Shown: positions 35,108 through 43,070 of the stretch, in pieces
How positions within the stretch are numbered: position 1 is the stretch's first letter
Layout: each line of letters begins with the position of its first letter
Assembly: GCA_964399535.1 (NCBI GenBank)
Contig: CAYNRE010000032.1
Span: forward strand, 434,001-498,000
Direction of reading: 5' to 3'
DNA: 64,000 nt
DNA from: CAYNRE01 sp964399535
GTDB taxonomy: Bacteria > Planctomycetota > Planctomycetia > Pirellulales > CAYNRE01
Made by a program: the position numbers and the translations under genes
The notes under the pieces: model-generated
What the model saw: the letters and a program-made list of their open reading frames with translations, nothing else
Told to the model about the DNA's origin: nothing
Database searches by the model: none

Positions 35108-35803
35108 GTGACGCAACGACGAAGAGTGCGCGTGCGATTCGCCAAACAGGGCGACCTGCGGCTGATCAGCCACCGCGATTTGTTGCGCGCGCTGGAACGG
35201 TTGTTTCGCCGGGCCGGGCTGGCCCTGGGCATGAGCGAGGGGTTTCACCCCAAACCGCGGCTGACGTTTCCCTTGGCGCTTCCGCTGGGGGTCCGCGGCT
35301 GCGAAGAGGTGATGGAAATTGAGTTGGCCGACGATTGCCCGGCCGAGGAAATCCATCGCCGATTGCTGGCGGCCAGCCCGCCGGGGTTGGATTTTCTGGG
35401 CGTCGAGGAGTTGCCCCTGGGCACCCCCAAGGCCCGAGTGGTGCGGGTCGAGTACCGTTTTCCGGTGCCGACGACGCGCCAGGCCGAGGCCCAGATCCAG
35501 ATCGAACGACTGTGGCAGGCCGACAGCTACCGCGTCGACCGGCCCGATCGCCAGACCACGGTCGATCTGCGCCCCTGGTTGGACGAGTTGCAACTGGACC
35601 AGGGCGAGTTGCGCATTGGCATGCGGGTATCGGCCCAGGGTACCGGCCGCCCGCGCGAAGTGCTTCAGGCCCTGGGCCTGGCCGATTTGGAACGCGCCGG
35701 CGCGGTGCTGGCGCGAACCCGGGTGGAGATCGACGCCGCCGGGGGCTCACCGAGCCCGGAGGCGAGCGCCGATCGGCAAAACCATGAAACGGATGACGAG
35801 TAA
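35108..35803 (+). CDS. TIGR03936 / DUF2344 protein, normally a radical-SAM partner
   Basis: A 231-residue protein of the DUF2344 (TIGR03936) family: RVRVRFAKQGDLRLISHRDL, LERLFRRAGLALGMSEGFHP, KPRLTFPLALPLGVRGCEEV and a less conserved C-terminal half. The family is usually fused or adjacent to a B12-binding radical SAM protein (TIGR03960), but the upstream gene here is ptsI. The downstream neighbours rne and rplU are the usual ones for this family, so only the radical SAM gene is missing from the neighbourhood. The GTG at 35108 with AGGAG at 35098-35102 is the best start. Molecular function not known. Confidence 0.88.
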   Translation: MTQRRRVRVRFAKQGDLRLISHRDLLRALERLFRRAGLALGMSEGFHPKPRLTFPLALPLGVRGCEEVMEIELADDCPAEEIHRRLLAASPPGLDFLGVEELPLGTPKARVVRVEYRFPVPTTRQAEAQIQIERLWQADSYRVDRPDRQTTVDLRPWLDELQLDQGELRIGMRVSAQGTGRPREVLQALGLADLERAGAVLARTRVEIDAAGGSPSPEASADRQNHETDDE

Positions 35804-35894
35804 ACCAACCGCGCGGTGCGCCGACCAACGGCGCCAGAGCAGAATCCTCCGCCGCGGCTCGAATGGTCTCGGGAATCTAGGAAAGCGAGAATCC

Positions 35895-37598
35895 ATGAAG
35901 CAGGAAATGTTGATTAACGTGCAGCAACCGGAAGAATGCCGCATCGCGATCGTGGAAGACAGCGTGCTCGAAGAGCTCTATATCGAGCGTTCGAGCCAGG
36001 ACAACTACGTCGGTAACATTTACAAGGGACGGGTCGTTAACCTCGAGCCCAGCATTCAGGCCGCGTTCGTCGACTTCGGCGTGGGCCGCAACGGCTTCCT
36101 GCACATCAGTGATTTGGAGCCGCAGTACTTTCGCCAGGGCGGGTTCGACCCGGACAAGCCGATCGTGGGCGGCGAGGGACAGCCCTACCGCAACCAGGAC
36201 AGCCGGCTCGACGTGGACGACGACGACGACGACCACGACGACGACGAAGTTGTCGACGAATCGGGCGAAGGCCCCCGCGGACCTTCGCGCCAGCGCCGGT
36301 TTCGCCCAGGCGCCCGCCCGCGCATCAAACCGCCGATTCAACAGGTGCTGCGCCGCGGCGACGAAGTGCTGGTCCAGGTGATCAAAGAGGGCATCGGCAC
36401 CAAGGGACCCACGCTTTCCACCTACATCAGCATTCCGGGGCGCTACCTGGTGCTGATGCCGGCCCTGGGGCGCGTCGGCGTTTCTCGAAAAATCGAGGGG
36501 GAAGACGTTCGCCGGCAACTGCGCGAGATTATGCACGAGCTGGATCCGCCCAAGGGCCTGGGCTTTATCGTCCGCACCGCCGGCTCCGATCGCACCAAGC
36601 GCGAACTCTCGCGCGATCTGGCCTATCTGCTGCGGCTCTGGAAGGTGCTCGTGCGCCGTGTCAAGAAACAGCCCGGCCCCTGCGCCATCTACGAGGAAAG
36701 CGACCTGATCATTCGCACCATCCGCGACATGTTCACCGGCGAGGTCGATTCGATCTTGATCGACGAACCGGGCGCCTACGAACGAGCCAAGGAATTCCTG
36801 CAAATGGTCATGCCTCGGTTCGTTTCCCGGCTGCATCTATACGATGGCCGGGAACCGCTCTTCCACCGCTACAACCTGGAGCAGGAGATCGCCAAGATTC
36901 ATCGCCGCGATGTTCCGCTCAAAGACGGCGGATCGATCGTGATCGATCAAACCGAGGCCCTCGTGGCCATCGACGTGAACAGCGGCAGCTTTCGCGCCGA
37001 TGACTCGGCCGAGGAAACCGCCTACCAGATGAACCTGTTGGCTGCCCGAGAAATCGCCAGGCAGCTGCGCCTACGCGACCTGGGCGGGGTGATCGTCAAC
37101 GACTTTATCGACATGCGCAAGGAACGCCATCGCCGCGGCGTGGAACGGGCCCTGCGCGAGGCGATGAAACGCGATCGAGCCCGGACCAAAATCCTCCGGA
37201 CCAGCCCCTTTGGACTGGTGGAAATGACCCGGCAGCGGATTCGACCCAGCCTGAAGCGGAGCGTGTACCGCGAGTGCCCCGCCTGTTGCGGAACGGGCGT
37301 GGTTAAATCGGCCGAAAGCATGGCGATCGAGGTGGTGCGAATCCTGATGCTGGCGACCCAGCACGAAGGCATTGCCCGGATCAGCGTCACCGTGGCCGAC
37401 GACGTGGCCGCCTATTTGAACAATCGCAAACGCCGCGACCTGGCCCGTCTGGAAGACGACGGGGGGGTGAGCATCCAGGTCCTGGGGCGCGAAGGAGTGA
37501 CCCCGGAGTTCTTCCAGCTCCAGTGCGAAGACGCCACCGGCCGCGAGGTACGGTCGTCGGCCCATTGGACCGGAGAAGCCGTCGGAGGGCGCCGCTAG
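35895..37598 (+). CDS. rne: RNase E/G family ribonuclease
   Basis: A 567-residue RNase E/G catalytic core without the long scaffold tail of enterobacterial RNase E. The S1 domain begins DNYVGNIYKGRVVNLEPSIQ (37-56) and is interrupted at about residues 80-150 by an insertion with an Asp run (about 107-118) followed by a basic RQRRFRPGARPRIKPP segment. Catalytic metal ligands are D360 in VAIDVNSGSF and an Asp in GGVIVNDFIDM (398-407). The zinc link CPACCGTG has C461 and C464 for tetramer assembly. Roles: 5'-end-dependent mRNA decay and rRNA/tRNA processing. The ATG at 35895 gives the normal MKQEMLINVQ start; the upstream open frame overlaps the previous gene and is not coding. Confidence 0.95.
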   Translation: MKQEMLINVQQPEECRIAIVEDSVLEELYIERSSQDNYVGNIYKGRVVNLEPSIQAAFVDFGVGRNGFLHISDLEPQYFRQGGFDPDKPIVGGEGQPYRNQDSRLDVDDDDDDHDDDEVVDESGEGPRGPSRQRRFRPGARPRIKPPIQQVLRRGDEVLVQVIKEGIGTKGPTLSTYISIPGRYLVLMPALGRVGVSRKIEGEDVRRQLREIMHELDPPKGLGFIVRTAGSDRTKRELSRDLAYLLRLWKVLVRRVKKQPGPCAIYEESDLIIRTIRDMFTGEVDSILIDEPGAYERAKEFLQMVMPRFVSRLHLYDGREPLFHRYNLEQEIAKIHRRDVPLKDGGSIVIDQTEALVAIDVNSGSFRADDSAEETAYQMNLLAAREIARQLRLRDLGGVIVNDFIDMRKERHRRGVERALREAMKRDRARTKILRTSPFGLVEMTRQRIRPSLKRSVYRECPACCGTGVVKSAESMAIEVVRILMLATQHEGIARISVTVADDVAAYLNNRKRRDLARLEDDGGVSIQVLGREGVTPEFFQLQCEDATGREVRSSAHWTGEAVGGRR

Positions 37599-37892
37599 CC
37601 GGTAAATCCAAACCGCCACGGAACCCGTGCCTTGGCCCGCCCGGCCCCCCGGTTGCCACTACCGAGGGGGTCGGTCGAGGGCCGCGTCTGCTACGGGCAG
37701 TGCCGAGCTTCGAGATTCGAGTGCTGGCGGCCGACCCGAAAGTTGCCGCACCTCCCCTCGACGATGGCTACCCAAGCGACTAAATTAAGGGGCTCTACCG
37801 ACGGCCCCGGCGCGCGGTCCGGTCGGTCTTTCGTGCGTGTTTTGCCGACCGAAACTGAGTTTCTCCAGACGAATTCCCCAGGATTTGTGACG

Positions 37893-38204
37893 ATGTACGC
37901 GATTATTCAAGATGGCGGACGGCAACACCGCGTCGAAGAGGGCCAGCGACTGACCATCGACTACCGGGAAGGCGAGGACAAGACGATCGTCTTCGACGAG
38001 GTGGTGGCCTGTGGCGAGGGGGCAGGGCTCAAGGTGGGCCAGCCGCTGGTGCCCGGCGCCAAGGTCACGGCCGAAGTCGTCGCCGTGGTGCCCGGCCCGA
38101 AACTGGTGGTGCAAAAGCTTCGCCGCCGCAAGAACTCGCGCCGCAAGACGGGCCATCGCCAGCTTCACACCGAAGTGAAGATCACCAGCATCGAACTCGG
38201 CTAA
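37893..38204 (+). CDS. rplU: 50S ribosomal protein L21
   Basis: A 103-residue L21, a 23S rRNA-binding protein of the large subunit: MYAIIQDGGRQHRVEEGQRL, FDEVVACGEG, GQPLVPGAKVTAEVVA, and the basic KLRRRKNSRRKTGHRQLHTE loop before the terminal TSIELG. Length is normal. The ATG at 37893 matches the family N-terminus. In most bacteria rplU is followed by rpmA (L27); here no L27 gene follows within the 946-base leader that separates it from nrdJ. It is preceded by rne, a common planctomycete and general bacterial pairing. Confidence 0.97.
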   Translation: MYAIIQDGGRQHRVEEGQRLTIDYREGEDKTIVFDEVVACGEGAGLKVGQPLVPGAKVTAEVVAVVPGPKLVVQKLRRRKNSRRKTGHRQLHTEVKITSIELG

Positions 38205-38450
38205 CGTCTCGCCATCGAGCAAGCCTTGTTGGATAGCTTCCGGGGCGGGTGGCCAGGCCGGGATCTTCGTACGGCAACTCCGCTTGAGCGATCCTCGTCG
38301 TCACGGATCGACCTACGTCTGCCCACCCACGCACCCATCGGCTTCGACCGATCGCCCCAGCAACCGCCGTGGGGATAACCCTCTAGGGTTGCCGGCTCCC
38401 CCGCCAAAAAACCTCCTGGGTCGCCGGTCGGCAAGCCGGAATCTGCATGT

Positions 38451-38473
38451 AAACCATTAATATGTAATGGTTT
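38451..38473. repeat. Perfect 9-bp AT-rich inverted repeat
   Basis: AAACCATTA (38451-38459), five-base spacer ATATG, TAATGGTTT (38465-38473). It is about 250 bases past rplU and 430 bases before the nrdJ promoter. Its symmetry suits a dimeric repressor site or a weak hairpin. Confidence 0.4.
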
Positions 38474-38865
38474 GTGAAATCCATCCGAGGCGGTTTCCGA
38501 TTCGTCGGCCGGCGCTGCTTGGCCGCCCCCGGAGTGTCGCTACCGGGTTTGGCCTCGCGGAGTTGCGGTGCGTCCGCGGGGAAAGATTGCCCGGCCGGAG
38601 CCTGGCCCACGCCATCCGGACGGGCACGAAGCGCGAGTCTGGACCGCGATTGGATGGCTGTTCTACCTCGTAACTCGATTGTGGATAGCCAGTTAGAGCC
38701 TGGAATTTTTTCTGGATGCCCGCCACTCGGGTAGCTCTGAGCGGCAAGTCATTGCCACCGTTGGGGTTTGGTTGGAGCTCTCGCCGGCAGCCTCGGGCGA
38801 GCCATTTGGGGTCGGCTCCCCAATGCGTTGTCTGCTACCGGTTTCCGCTACGAAACGGAAAATGG

Positions 38866-38893
38866 TTGACGGACTGTGAATTTCAAGTAAACT
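38866..38893 (+). promoter_or_regulatory. Candidate nrdJ promoter
   Basis: TTGACG (38866-38871), a 16-base spacer and TAAACT (38888-38893). The start point would be near 38900, directly in front of the first NrdR-box-like site. A second weak pair, TTGTGG (38913) and TACAAT (38935-38940), overlaps both sites. Confidence 0.5.
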
Positions 38894-38902
38894 GCCCGCT
38901 CA

Positions 38903-38918
38903 ACACCTTATCTTGTGG
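38903..38918 (+). promoter_or_regulatory. NrdR-box-like site 1
   Basis: ACACCTTATCTTGTGG matches 12 of 16 positions of the consensus acaCwAtATaTwGtgt as I remember it. It lies at the predicted transcription start of nrdJ. Binding of the ATP-cone repressor NrdR here would block transcription. Confidence 0.5.
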
Positions 38919-38933
38919 CATGAAGGGCATCTG

Positions 38934-38949
38934 CTACAATATGTTGGTG
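38934..38949 (+). promoter_or_regulatory. NrdR-box-like site 2
   Basis: CTACAATATGTTGGTG matches all the strong core positions (C, w, A, A, T, T, w, G) of the NrdR box, with poorer ends. Its start is exactly 31 bases from that of site 1, three helical turns, which is the spacing usual for paired NrdR boxes. Confidence 0.55.
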
Positions 38950-39083
38950 TTCGAGGTCGGCTGGCTCCGATGAAAGAGGTGCCGGCAGGAGCGTTTTTTT
39001 GGGGATGGATACCCGCTTCGGCTGCTCTCCCAATCGCTCCCTTTGGCTTCAGAATTCCCGTTTCAGTGGACGATCACGAAATT

Positions 39084-39109
39084 CGGTAGTATACTTTAGT
39101 ACACTATCG
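39084..39109 (+). promoter_or_regulatory. Hairpin in the nrdJ leader
   Basis: An 11-position stem with one A-C mismatch and one G-U pair: CGGTAGTATAC (39084-39094), loop TTTA, GTACACTATCG (39099-39109). It ends 26 bases before the GGGAGG ribosome site. It could be an RNA element or a DNA operator; TATACT inside it also resembles a -10 hexamer. Confidence 0.4.
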
Positions 39110-39150
39110 GGAAGGATGCCCGTTATCCGTTGGTAGGGAGGAACCCTTCG

Positions 39151-42100
39151 ATGGCCGACGTAGGAATGAATCCTGCCGTTGGACGTTCTGCGATGACTGA
39201 ATCACCCAGCCGGCCGCTAGCCGGTCGATTTTCGCGCGGCTTGGTTGTCGAGCCGACCTTTTGCCCCCCCAGCCTGGGCGACTTGTTCGCCACGGTTCAA
39301 TGGGACCGGCGGACGGCGGCGATCAAGGGCGAATCGGGCGAGGTGCTTTTCGAGCAACCCAACTGCGAGGTACCGGCCCACTGGAGTCAGTTGGCCACGA
39401 ACGTGGTGGTCAGCAAGTACTTCTATGGCGAGAATGGCACGCCCGAGCGCGAGTCGAGCGTACGGCAGCTCATTCACCGGGTAACGCGAACCATTGCCGA
39501 TTGGGGCAAGGAAGACGGTTACTTCGCCACCCCGGAAGATGGCGAGCAGTTCTACCGCGAGTTGAGCTGGCTCTGCCTGCACCAGCACGGCGCCTTCAAT
39601 TCGCCCGTCTGGTTCAATGTGGGTCTTTTTCACCAGTACGGCGTGCGTGGTTCGCAGTGTAATTGGCACTGGGACCCCCGGGCCAACGAGGTGAACCAGC
39701 CCGAGAACCCCTACGAGTACCCCCAGGGGTCGGCCTGCTTCATCCAGAGCGTGGGCGACAACATGGAGGACATCATGGAGCTGGCCCGGAGCGAGGCCAT
39801 GCTCTTCAAGTTCGGCTCGGGCACCGGGACTGATCTGTCGACCATTCGCTCGCACCGCGAGAAGCTTTCGGGCGGCGGCCGCCCCTCGGGGCCGCTGTCG
39901 TTCATGCGGGTTTACGACCAGATCGCGGCGGTGGTCAAGAGCGGCGGCAAGACGCGCCGGGCCGCCAAGATGCAGTCGCTCAAGGTCGACCACCCCGACT
40001 TGCTCGAGTTCATCGAGTGCAAGGCCAAGGAAGAGAAGAAGGCCCGGGTGCTGATCGAAAAGGGAGGCTACGAGGCGAACTTCAACGGCGAGGCCTACAG
40101 TTCGATCTTGTTCCAAAACGCCAACCTGTCGGTGCGGGTCTCGGACGAGTTCATGGAGGCGGTGACCCACGATCGGCCCTGGTCCACGCACTGGGTTACC
40201 GACCCCAAGCGGGAAGGACCCGCTTACCCGGCCCGCGAGGTGATGGCCAAAATGGCCGAGGGGGCGTGGTACTGCGGCGACCCGGGCGTGCAGTACGACA
40301 GCACGATCAATCGTTGGCACACCTGCCCCAACTCGGGGCGGATCAATGCCTCGAACCCCTGCTCGGAGTACATGTTCCTCGACGACACGGCCTGCAATCT
40401 GGCCAGCATCAACCTGATGAAGTTCCTCCGCGAGGATGGAACTTTCGACGTCGAGCGATTCCAGGCGGCTTGCCGGGTATTTTTCATCGCCCAGGAGATT
40501 CTGGTCGATCACGCCAGCTACCCGACCAAGCGAATCGCCCACAATAGCCACTTGTTCCGCCCGCTGGGGTTGGGCTACTCGAACCTGGGCAGCCTGATCA
40601 TGGCCAGCGGTTTGGCCTACGACTCGGACGGTGCCCGGGGCCTGTGCGGGGCGCTGACGGCGCTGCTGCACGGTTCTGCCAACCTGACCAGCGCCGAGTT
40701 GGCTTCGGCCGTGGGCACTTTCGACGGTTTCCAGGCCAATCGCGAGCCGATGCTGCAGGTGATGCAGATGCATCGCGACAAGGTGGAAGAGATCGACGAA
40801 GCCTGTCCGGCCTATCTGAGGGACGCGGCCCGGCGGCTGTGGGACGAGGTGCTGGCCTGCGGCCGGCGTTTCGGGTTCCGCAACGCCCAGGCCACCGTGC
40901 TGGCACCGACCGGCACGATCAGCTTCCTGATGGATTGCGACACCACGGGAATCGAGCCCGATATCGCCCTGGTGAAGTACAAGCAGTTGGCCGGTGGCGG
41001 CATGCTGAAGATTGTCAACCAGACGGTGCCGTTGGCGCTACGGAAGCTGGGCTACGACCAGCCGACCGTGGAAGGCATTCTGGCCTATATCGACGCCCAC
41101 GACACGGTCGAGGGGGCGCCGGGGCTGGCGGACGAGCACCTTCCGGTTTTCGACTGTGCGTTCAAGCCCAAGAACGGCACCCGGTCGATCGCCTGGCCGG
41201 CCCACATCAAGATGATGGCGGCCGCGCAGCCGTTTCTCTCGGGCGCGATCTCCAAGACGGTCAACATGCCGCGGGAGACCACCCCGGCCGAGATTGCCGA
41301 GGCCTATATCCAGGGCTGGCGGCTGGGCCTCAAGGCGCTGGCCGTGTACCGCGACGGTTCGAAGGAAAGCCAGCCGCTTTCGACCAGCACCGAAACCGAG
41401 AAGGCCGCCGCCAAGGTCGTGGCCGCGCCGCGCCGCGAACGCTTGCCCGACACGCGCAAGTCGGTCACGCACAAGTTCAACGTGGCCGGCCATGAAGGCT
41501 ACATCACCGTCGGGCTGTACGACGACGGCCGCCCGGGCGAGCTGTTCATCACCATGGCCAAGGAAGGAAGCACCATCGGCGGATTGATGGATTGCTTCGG
41601 CACCGCGGTCTCGATGAGCCTGCAGTACGGGGTGCCGCTCGAGGTGTACGTGAGCAAGTTCTCACACACCCGGTTCGAACCGATGGGGCATACCAAGAAC
41701 CCCGACATCCGCATTGCCAAGAGCATCGTGGATTACATCTTCCGCTGGCTGGGCATGACCTTCATTCCCGGCTTTCGCGAGGCACATGCCGAACCGGCGG
41801 GCGAGACGCCCGCTGGCGGCACGGGAGACGCTGTGACCGCAGAGAGTCGGCCCGCCGCCAGGACGGCCGGCGGGCCAGCCGCGAGTCAGGGATCGACGAA
41901 GGAAGGGGTACCCTCGGCCCATGGTTCCTCTGGCGGAGCCGCCAAGGGCTCGGCCAATGGCCACGCCCCCGGCGGCCAGGGAATCGCTTCGGCGGTGGCG
42001 GCGACGGCGTCCACCAAGTACCCGGCGGCCAAACCGTCGGGAACGGCCCTGCTGGAGCGGGCCGGGGTGGCGCCCAAGGTCGACCTGCGACTGGTCGAGT

Positions 42101-42231
42101 CGCATTTGAGCGTGCAGTTTGCCCAGTTTCAGTCGGATTCGCCCAGTTGCGATAACTGTGGGGCGATTACCGTCCGCAACGGCAACTGCTACCTGTGCCA
42201 CAACTGCGGCAACAGCATGGGTTGCTCGTAA
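39151..42231 (+). CDS. nrdJ: Adenosylcobalamin-dependent (class II) ribonucleotide reductase
   Basis: A 1026-residue class II reductase that makes deoxyribonucleotides with a B12-generated thiyl radical and needs no oxygen or diiron subunit. Landmarks: FNSPVWFNVGLFHQYGVRGS near residue 160, FKFGSGTGTDLSTIRSHREK, GGKTRRAAKMQSLKVDHPDL, the active-site NPCSEYMFLDDTACNLASIN (about 412-431), TVLAPTGTISFLMDCDTTGI, then a TSCPD-like region GGLMDCFGTAVSMSLQYGVP. A ~110-residue Gly/Ala/Ser-rich linker (about 885-965) leads to the cysteine tail CDNCGAITVRNGNCYLCHNC ending GCS, used for re-reduction. The ATG at 39151 with GGGAGG at 39136-39141 is the best start. Two NrdR-box-like sites lie upstream and an intrinsic terminator follows. 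Confidence 0.96.
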   Translation: MADVGMNPAVGRSAMTESPSRPLAGRFSRGLVVEPTFCPPSLGDLFATVQWDRRTAAIKGESGEVLFEQPNCEVPAHWSQLATNVVVSKYFYGENGTPERESSVRQLIHRVTRTIADWGKEDGYFATPEDGEQFYRELSWLCLHQHGAFNSPVWFNVGLFHQYGVRGSQCNWHWDPRANEVNQPENPYEYPQGSACFIQSVGDNMEDIMELARSEAMLFKFGSGTGTDLSTIRSHREKLSGGGRPSGPLSFMRVYDQIAAVVKSGGKTRRAAKMQSLKVDHPDLLEFIECKAKEEKKARVLIEKGGYEANFNGEAYSSILFQNANLSVRVSDEFMEAVTHDRPWSTHWVTDPKREGPAYPAREVMAKMAEGAWYCGDPGVQYDSTINRWHTCPNSGRINASNPCSEYMFLDDTACNLASINLMKFLREDGTFDVERFQAACRVFFIAQEILVDHASYPTKRIAHNSHLFRPLGLGYSNLGSLIMASGLAYDSDGARGLCGALTALLHGSANLTSAELASAVGTFDGFQANREPMLQVMQMHRDKVEEIDEACPAYLRDAARRLWDEVLACGRRFGFRNAQATVLAPTGTISFLMDCDTTGIEPDIALVKYKQLAGGGMLKIVNQTVPLALRKLGYDQPTVEGILAYIDAHDTVEGAPGLADEHLPVFDCAFKPKNGTRSIAWPAHIKMMAAAQPFLSGAISKTVNMPRETTPAEIAEAYIQGWRLGLKALAVYRDGSKESQPLSTSTETEKAAAKVVAAPRRERLPDTRKSVTHKFNVAGHEGYITVGLYDDGRPGELFITMAKEGSTIGGLMDCFGTAVSMSLQYGVPLEVYVSKFSHTRFEPMGHTKNPDIRIAKSIVDYIFRWLGMTFIPGFREAHAEPAGETPAGGTGDAVTAESRPAARTAGGPAASQGSTKEGVPSAHGSSGGAAKGSANGHAPGGQGIASAVAATASTKYPAAKPSGTALLERAGVAPKVDLRLVESHLSVQFAQFQSDSPSCDNCGAITVRNGNCYLCHNCGNSMGCS

Positions 42232-42278
42232 CGGACTGCCGGGGAGGATCCCCGCGAGCAACCTGTTCAACGATCCAA

Positions 42279-42316
42279 CGGGCGTCGCCTCGGGCAGCGG
42301 GGCGACGCCCGTTTTT
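42279..42316 (+). terminator. Intrinsic terminator of nrdJ
   Basis: An 11-bp perfect stem: C plus GGGCGTCGCC (42279-42289) with GGCGACGCCC plus G (42301-42311), an 11-base loop, then TTTTT (42312-42316). It begins about 48 bases after the nrdJ stop and ends 45 bases before the next start. Confidence 0.85.
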
Positions 42317-42360
42317 CCTTGCGGTTGCAATTTCGGCCCGGCCGCGATAGGAAGTTTTGC

Positions 42361-42849
42361 ATGACCAGTGAACCGGTTTTGCAAATCGATGGCGAGGTGG
42401 AAGCCCCTGCCCGGCTGGATGCGGCTGCCCTGGCCGCGCTCGACGGGGCGTATCAAATTCCCGACGTCAGCCAAATCGACCCTCAGCGCCGCGGGGCCGC
42501 CGTGTGGCTCACGGGGCTGCTGGCCTTGGTGCGCCCCCGGCCGGGCGCCACCCACCTGACGCTGCACGCCTCGGCCGACGATTTTCACGCCAGCGTTCCG
42601 CTCGAGTCGGTGCGCCAGTCGGGGCTGCTGATCTATCGCGGCCCCGCGGGTCCGCTGCCAGCATCGGCCGGCGGGCCATTTCGCTTTTACATTCGCGATT
42701 TCGCCGCTTGCCGATCGGCCGAAGTCGACGAGTGCGCCAACGTTAAATTCGTCGACCGCATTGAACTAACGGCGGGACGGGGGCAAGACAACCGTCCGAC
42801 CGACGAAGCCGAGCACGCCCGCTTGCACCAACACAACCCGCCGACCTAG
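42361..42849 (+). CDS. Molybdopterin-oxidoreductase-fold protein lacking the metal-ligand Cys
   Basis: A 162-residue protein resembling the Oxidored_molyb (sulfite-oxidase/YedY) fold: VLQIDGEVEAPARLDAAALA at the start, HLTLHASADDFHASVPLESV, GLLIYRGPAGPL, PFRFYIRDF, and the ending NVKFVDRIEL before a His/Glu tail. In active members a cysteine ligating molybdenum precedes the W-x-G-v-x-L segment; here that place reads QRRGAAVWLTGLLALV with no cysteine. The only cysteines are in FAACRSAEVDECANV near the C-terminus. It may therefore not bind the cofactor. Soluble, no signal. The start at the ATG at 42361 lies after the nrdJ terminator. Confidence 0.65.
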   Translation: MTSEPVLQIDGEVEAPARLDAAALAALDGAYQIPDVSQIDPQRRGAAVWLTGLLALVRPRPGATHLTLHASADDFHASVPLESVRQSGLLIYRGPAGPLPASAGGPFRFYIRDFAACRSAEVDECANVKFVDRIELTAGRGQDNRPTDEAEHARLHQHNPPT

Positions 42850-43070
42850 TCGTGGGCTTCGAGCGGGGCGCCCACCGCACCGGCCACCCGGCTGGGTGCC
42901 GACAACCCCGCCACGAACCCCAGGCGACCCGCCCGGAAGTGCTGAACCCGTCCCCGCCAGGGCTTGTCTCGTCCGTTCGATCGCCAGGGGGCGCTTGCCG
43001 AGAACCCGACGCCTCCTTCGCGACACCGATACCGCCACGCCCGCACCGAAATCACCCGAGCGCTCGCGCC

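Larger units (their letters stand above)
38205..39150. other. 946-base AT-richer region upstream of nrdJ
   Basis: The longest non-coding stretch in the window; one hand-counted row (38881-38940) is 43% GC. It contains a 9-bp inverted repeat, a promoter with two NrdR-box-like sites, a run of seven Ts at 38994-39000 without a good stem, an 11-bp hairpin close to nrdJ, and the GGGAGG ribosome site. The first ~250 bases after rplU hold nothing I recognise, and no L27 gene. Confidence 0.6.

Noticed and set aside
35319..35894. N-terminal extension of the RNase E/G frame
   Set aside because: It overlaps the TIGR03936 gene in another frame and is Arg/Pro-rich; the family starts at 35895.
38941..38973. 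Possible 10-codon leader peptide (MLVFEVGWLR)
   Set aside because: It lies across the second NrdR-box-like site, has no ribosome site and no codon bias suggesting attenuation.
38964..39000. Stem GCTCC/GGAGC followed by seven Ts in the nrdJ leader
   Set aside because: Only 5 bp with a 19-base loop; too weak to call a terminator, though the T run is notable.
38205..39150. Cobalamin riboswitch before the B12-dependent reductase gene
   Set aside because: I looked for the conserved B12 box (GCCACTG) and core elements and found only TTGCCACCG near 38754 without the rest.
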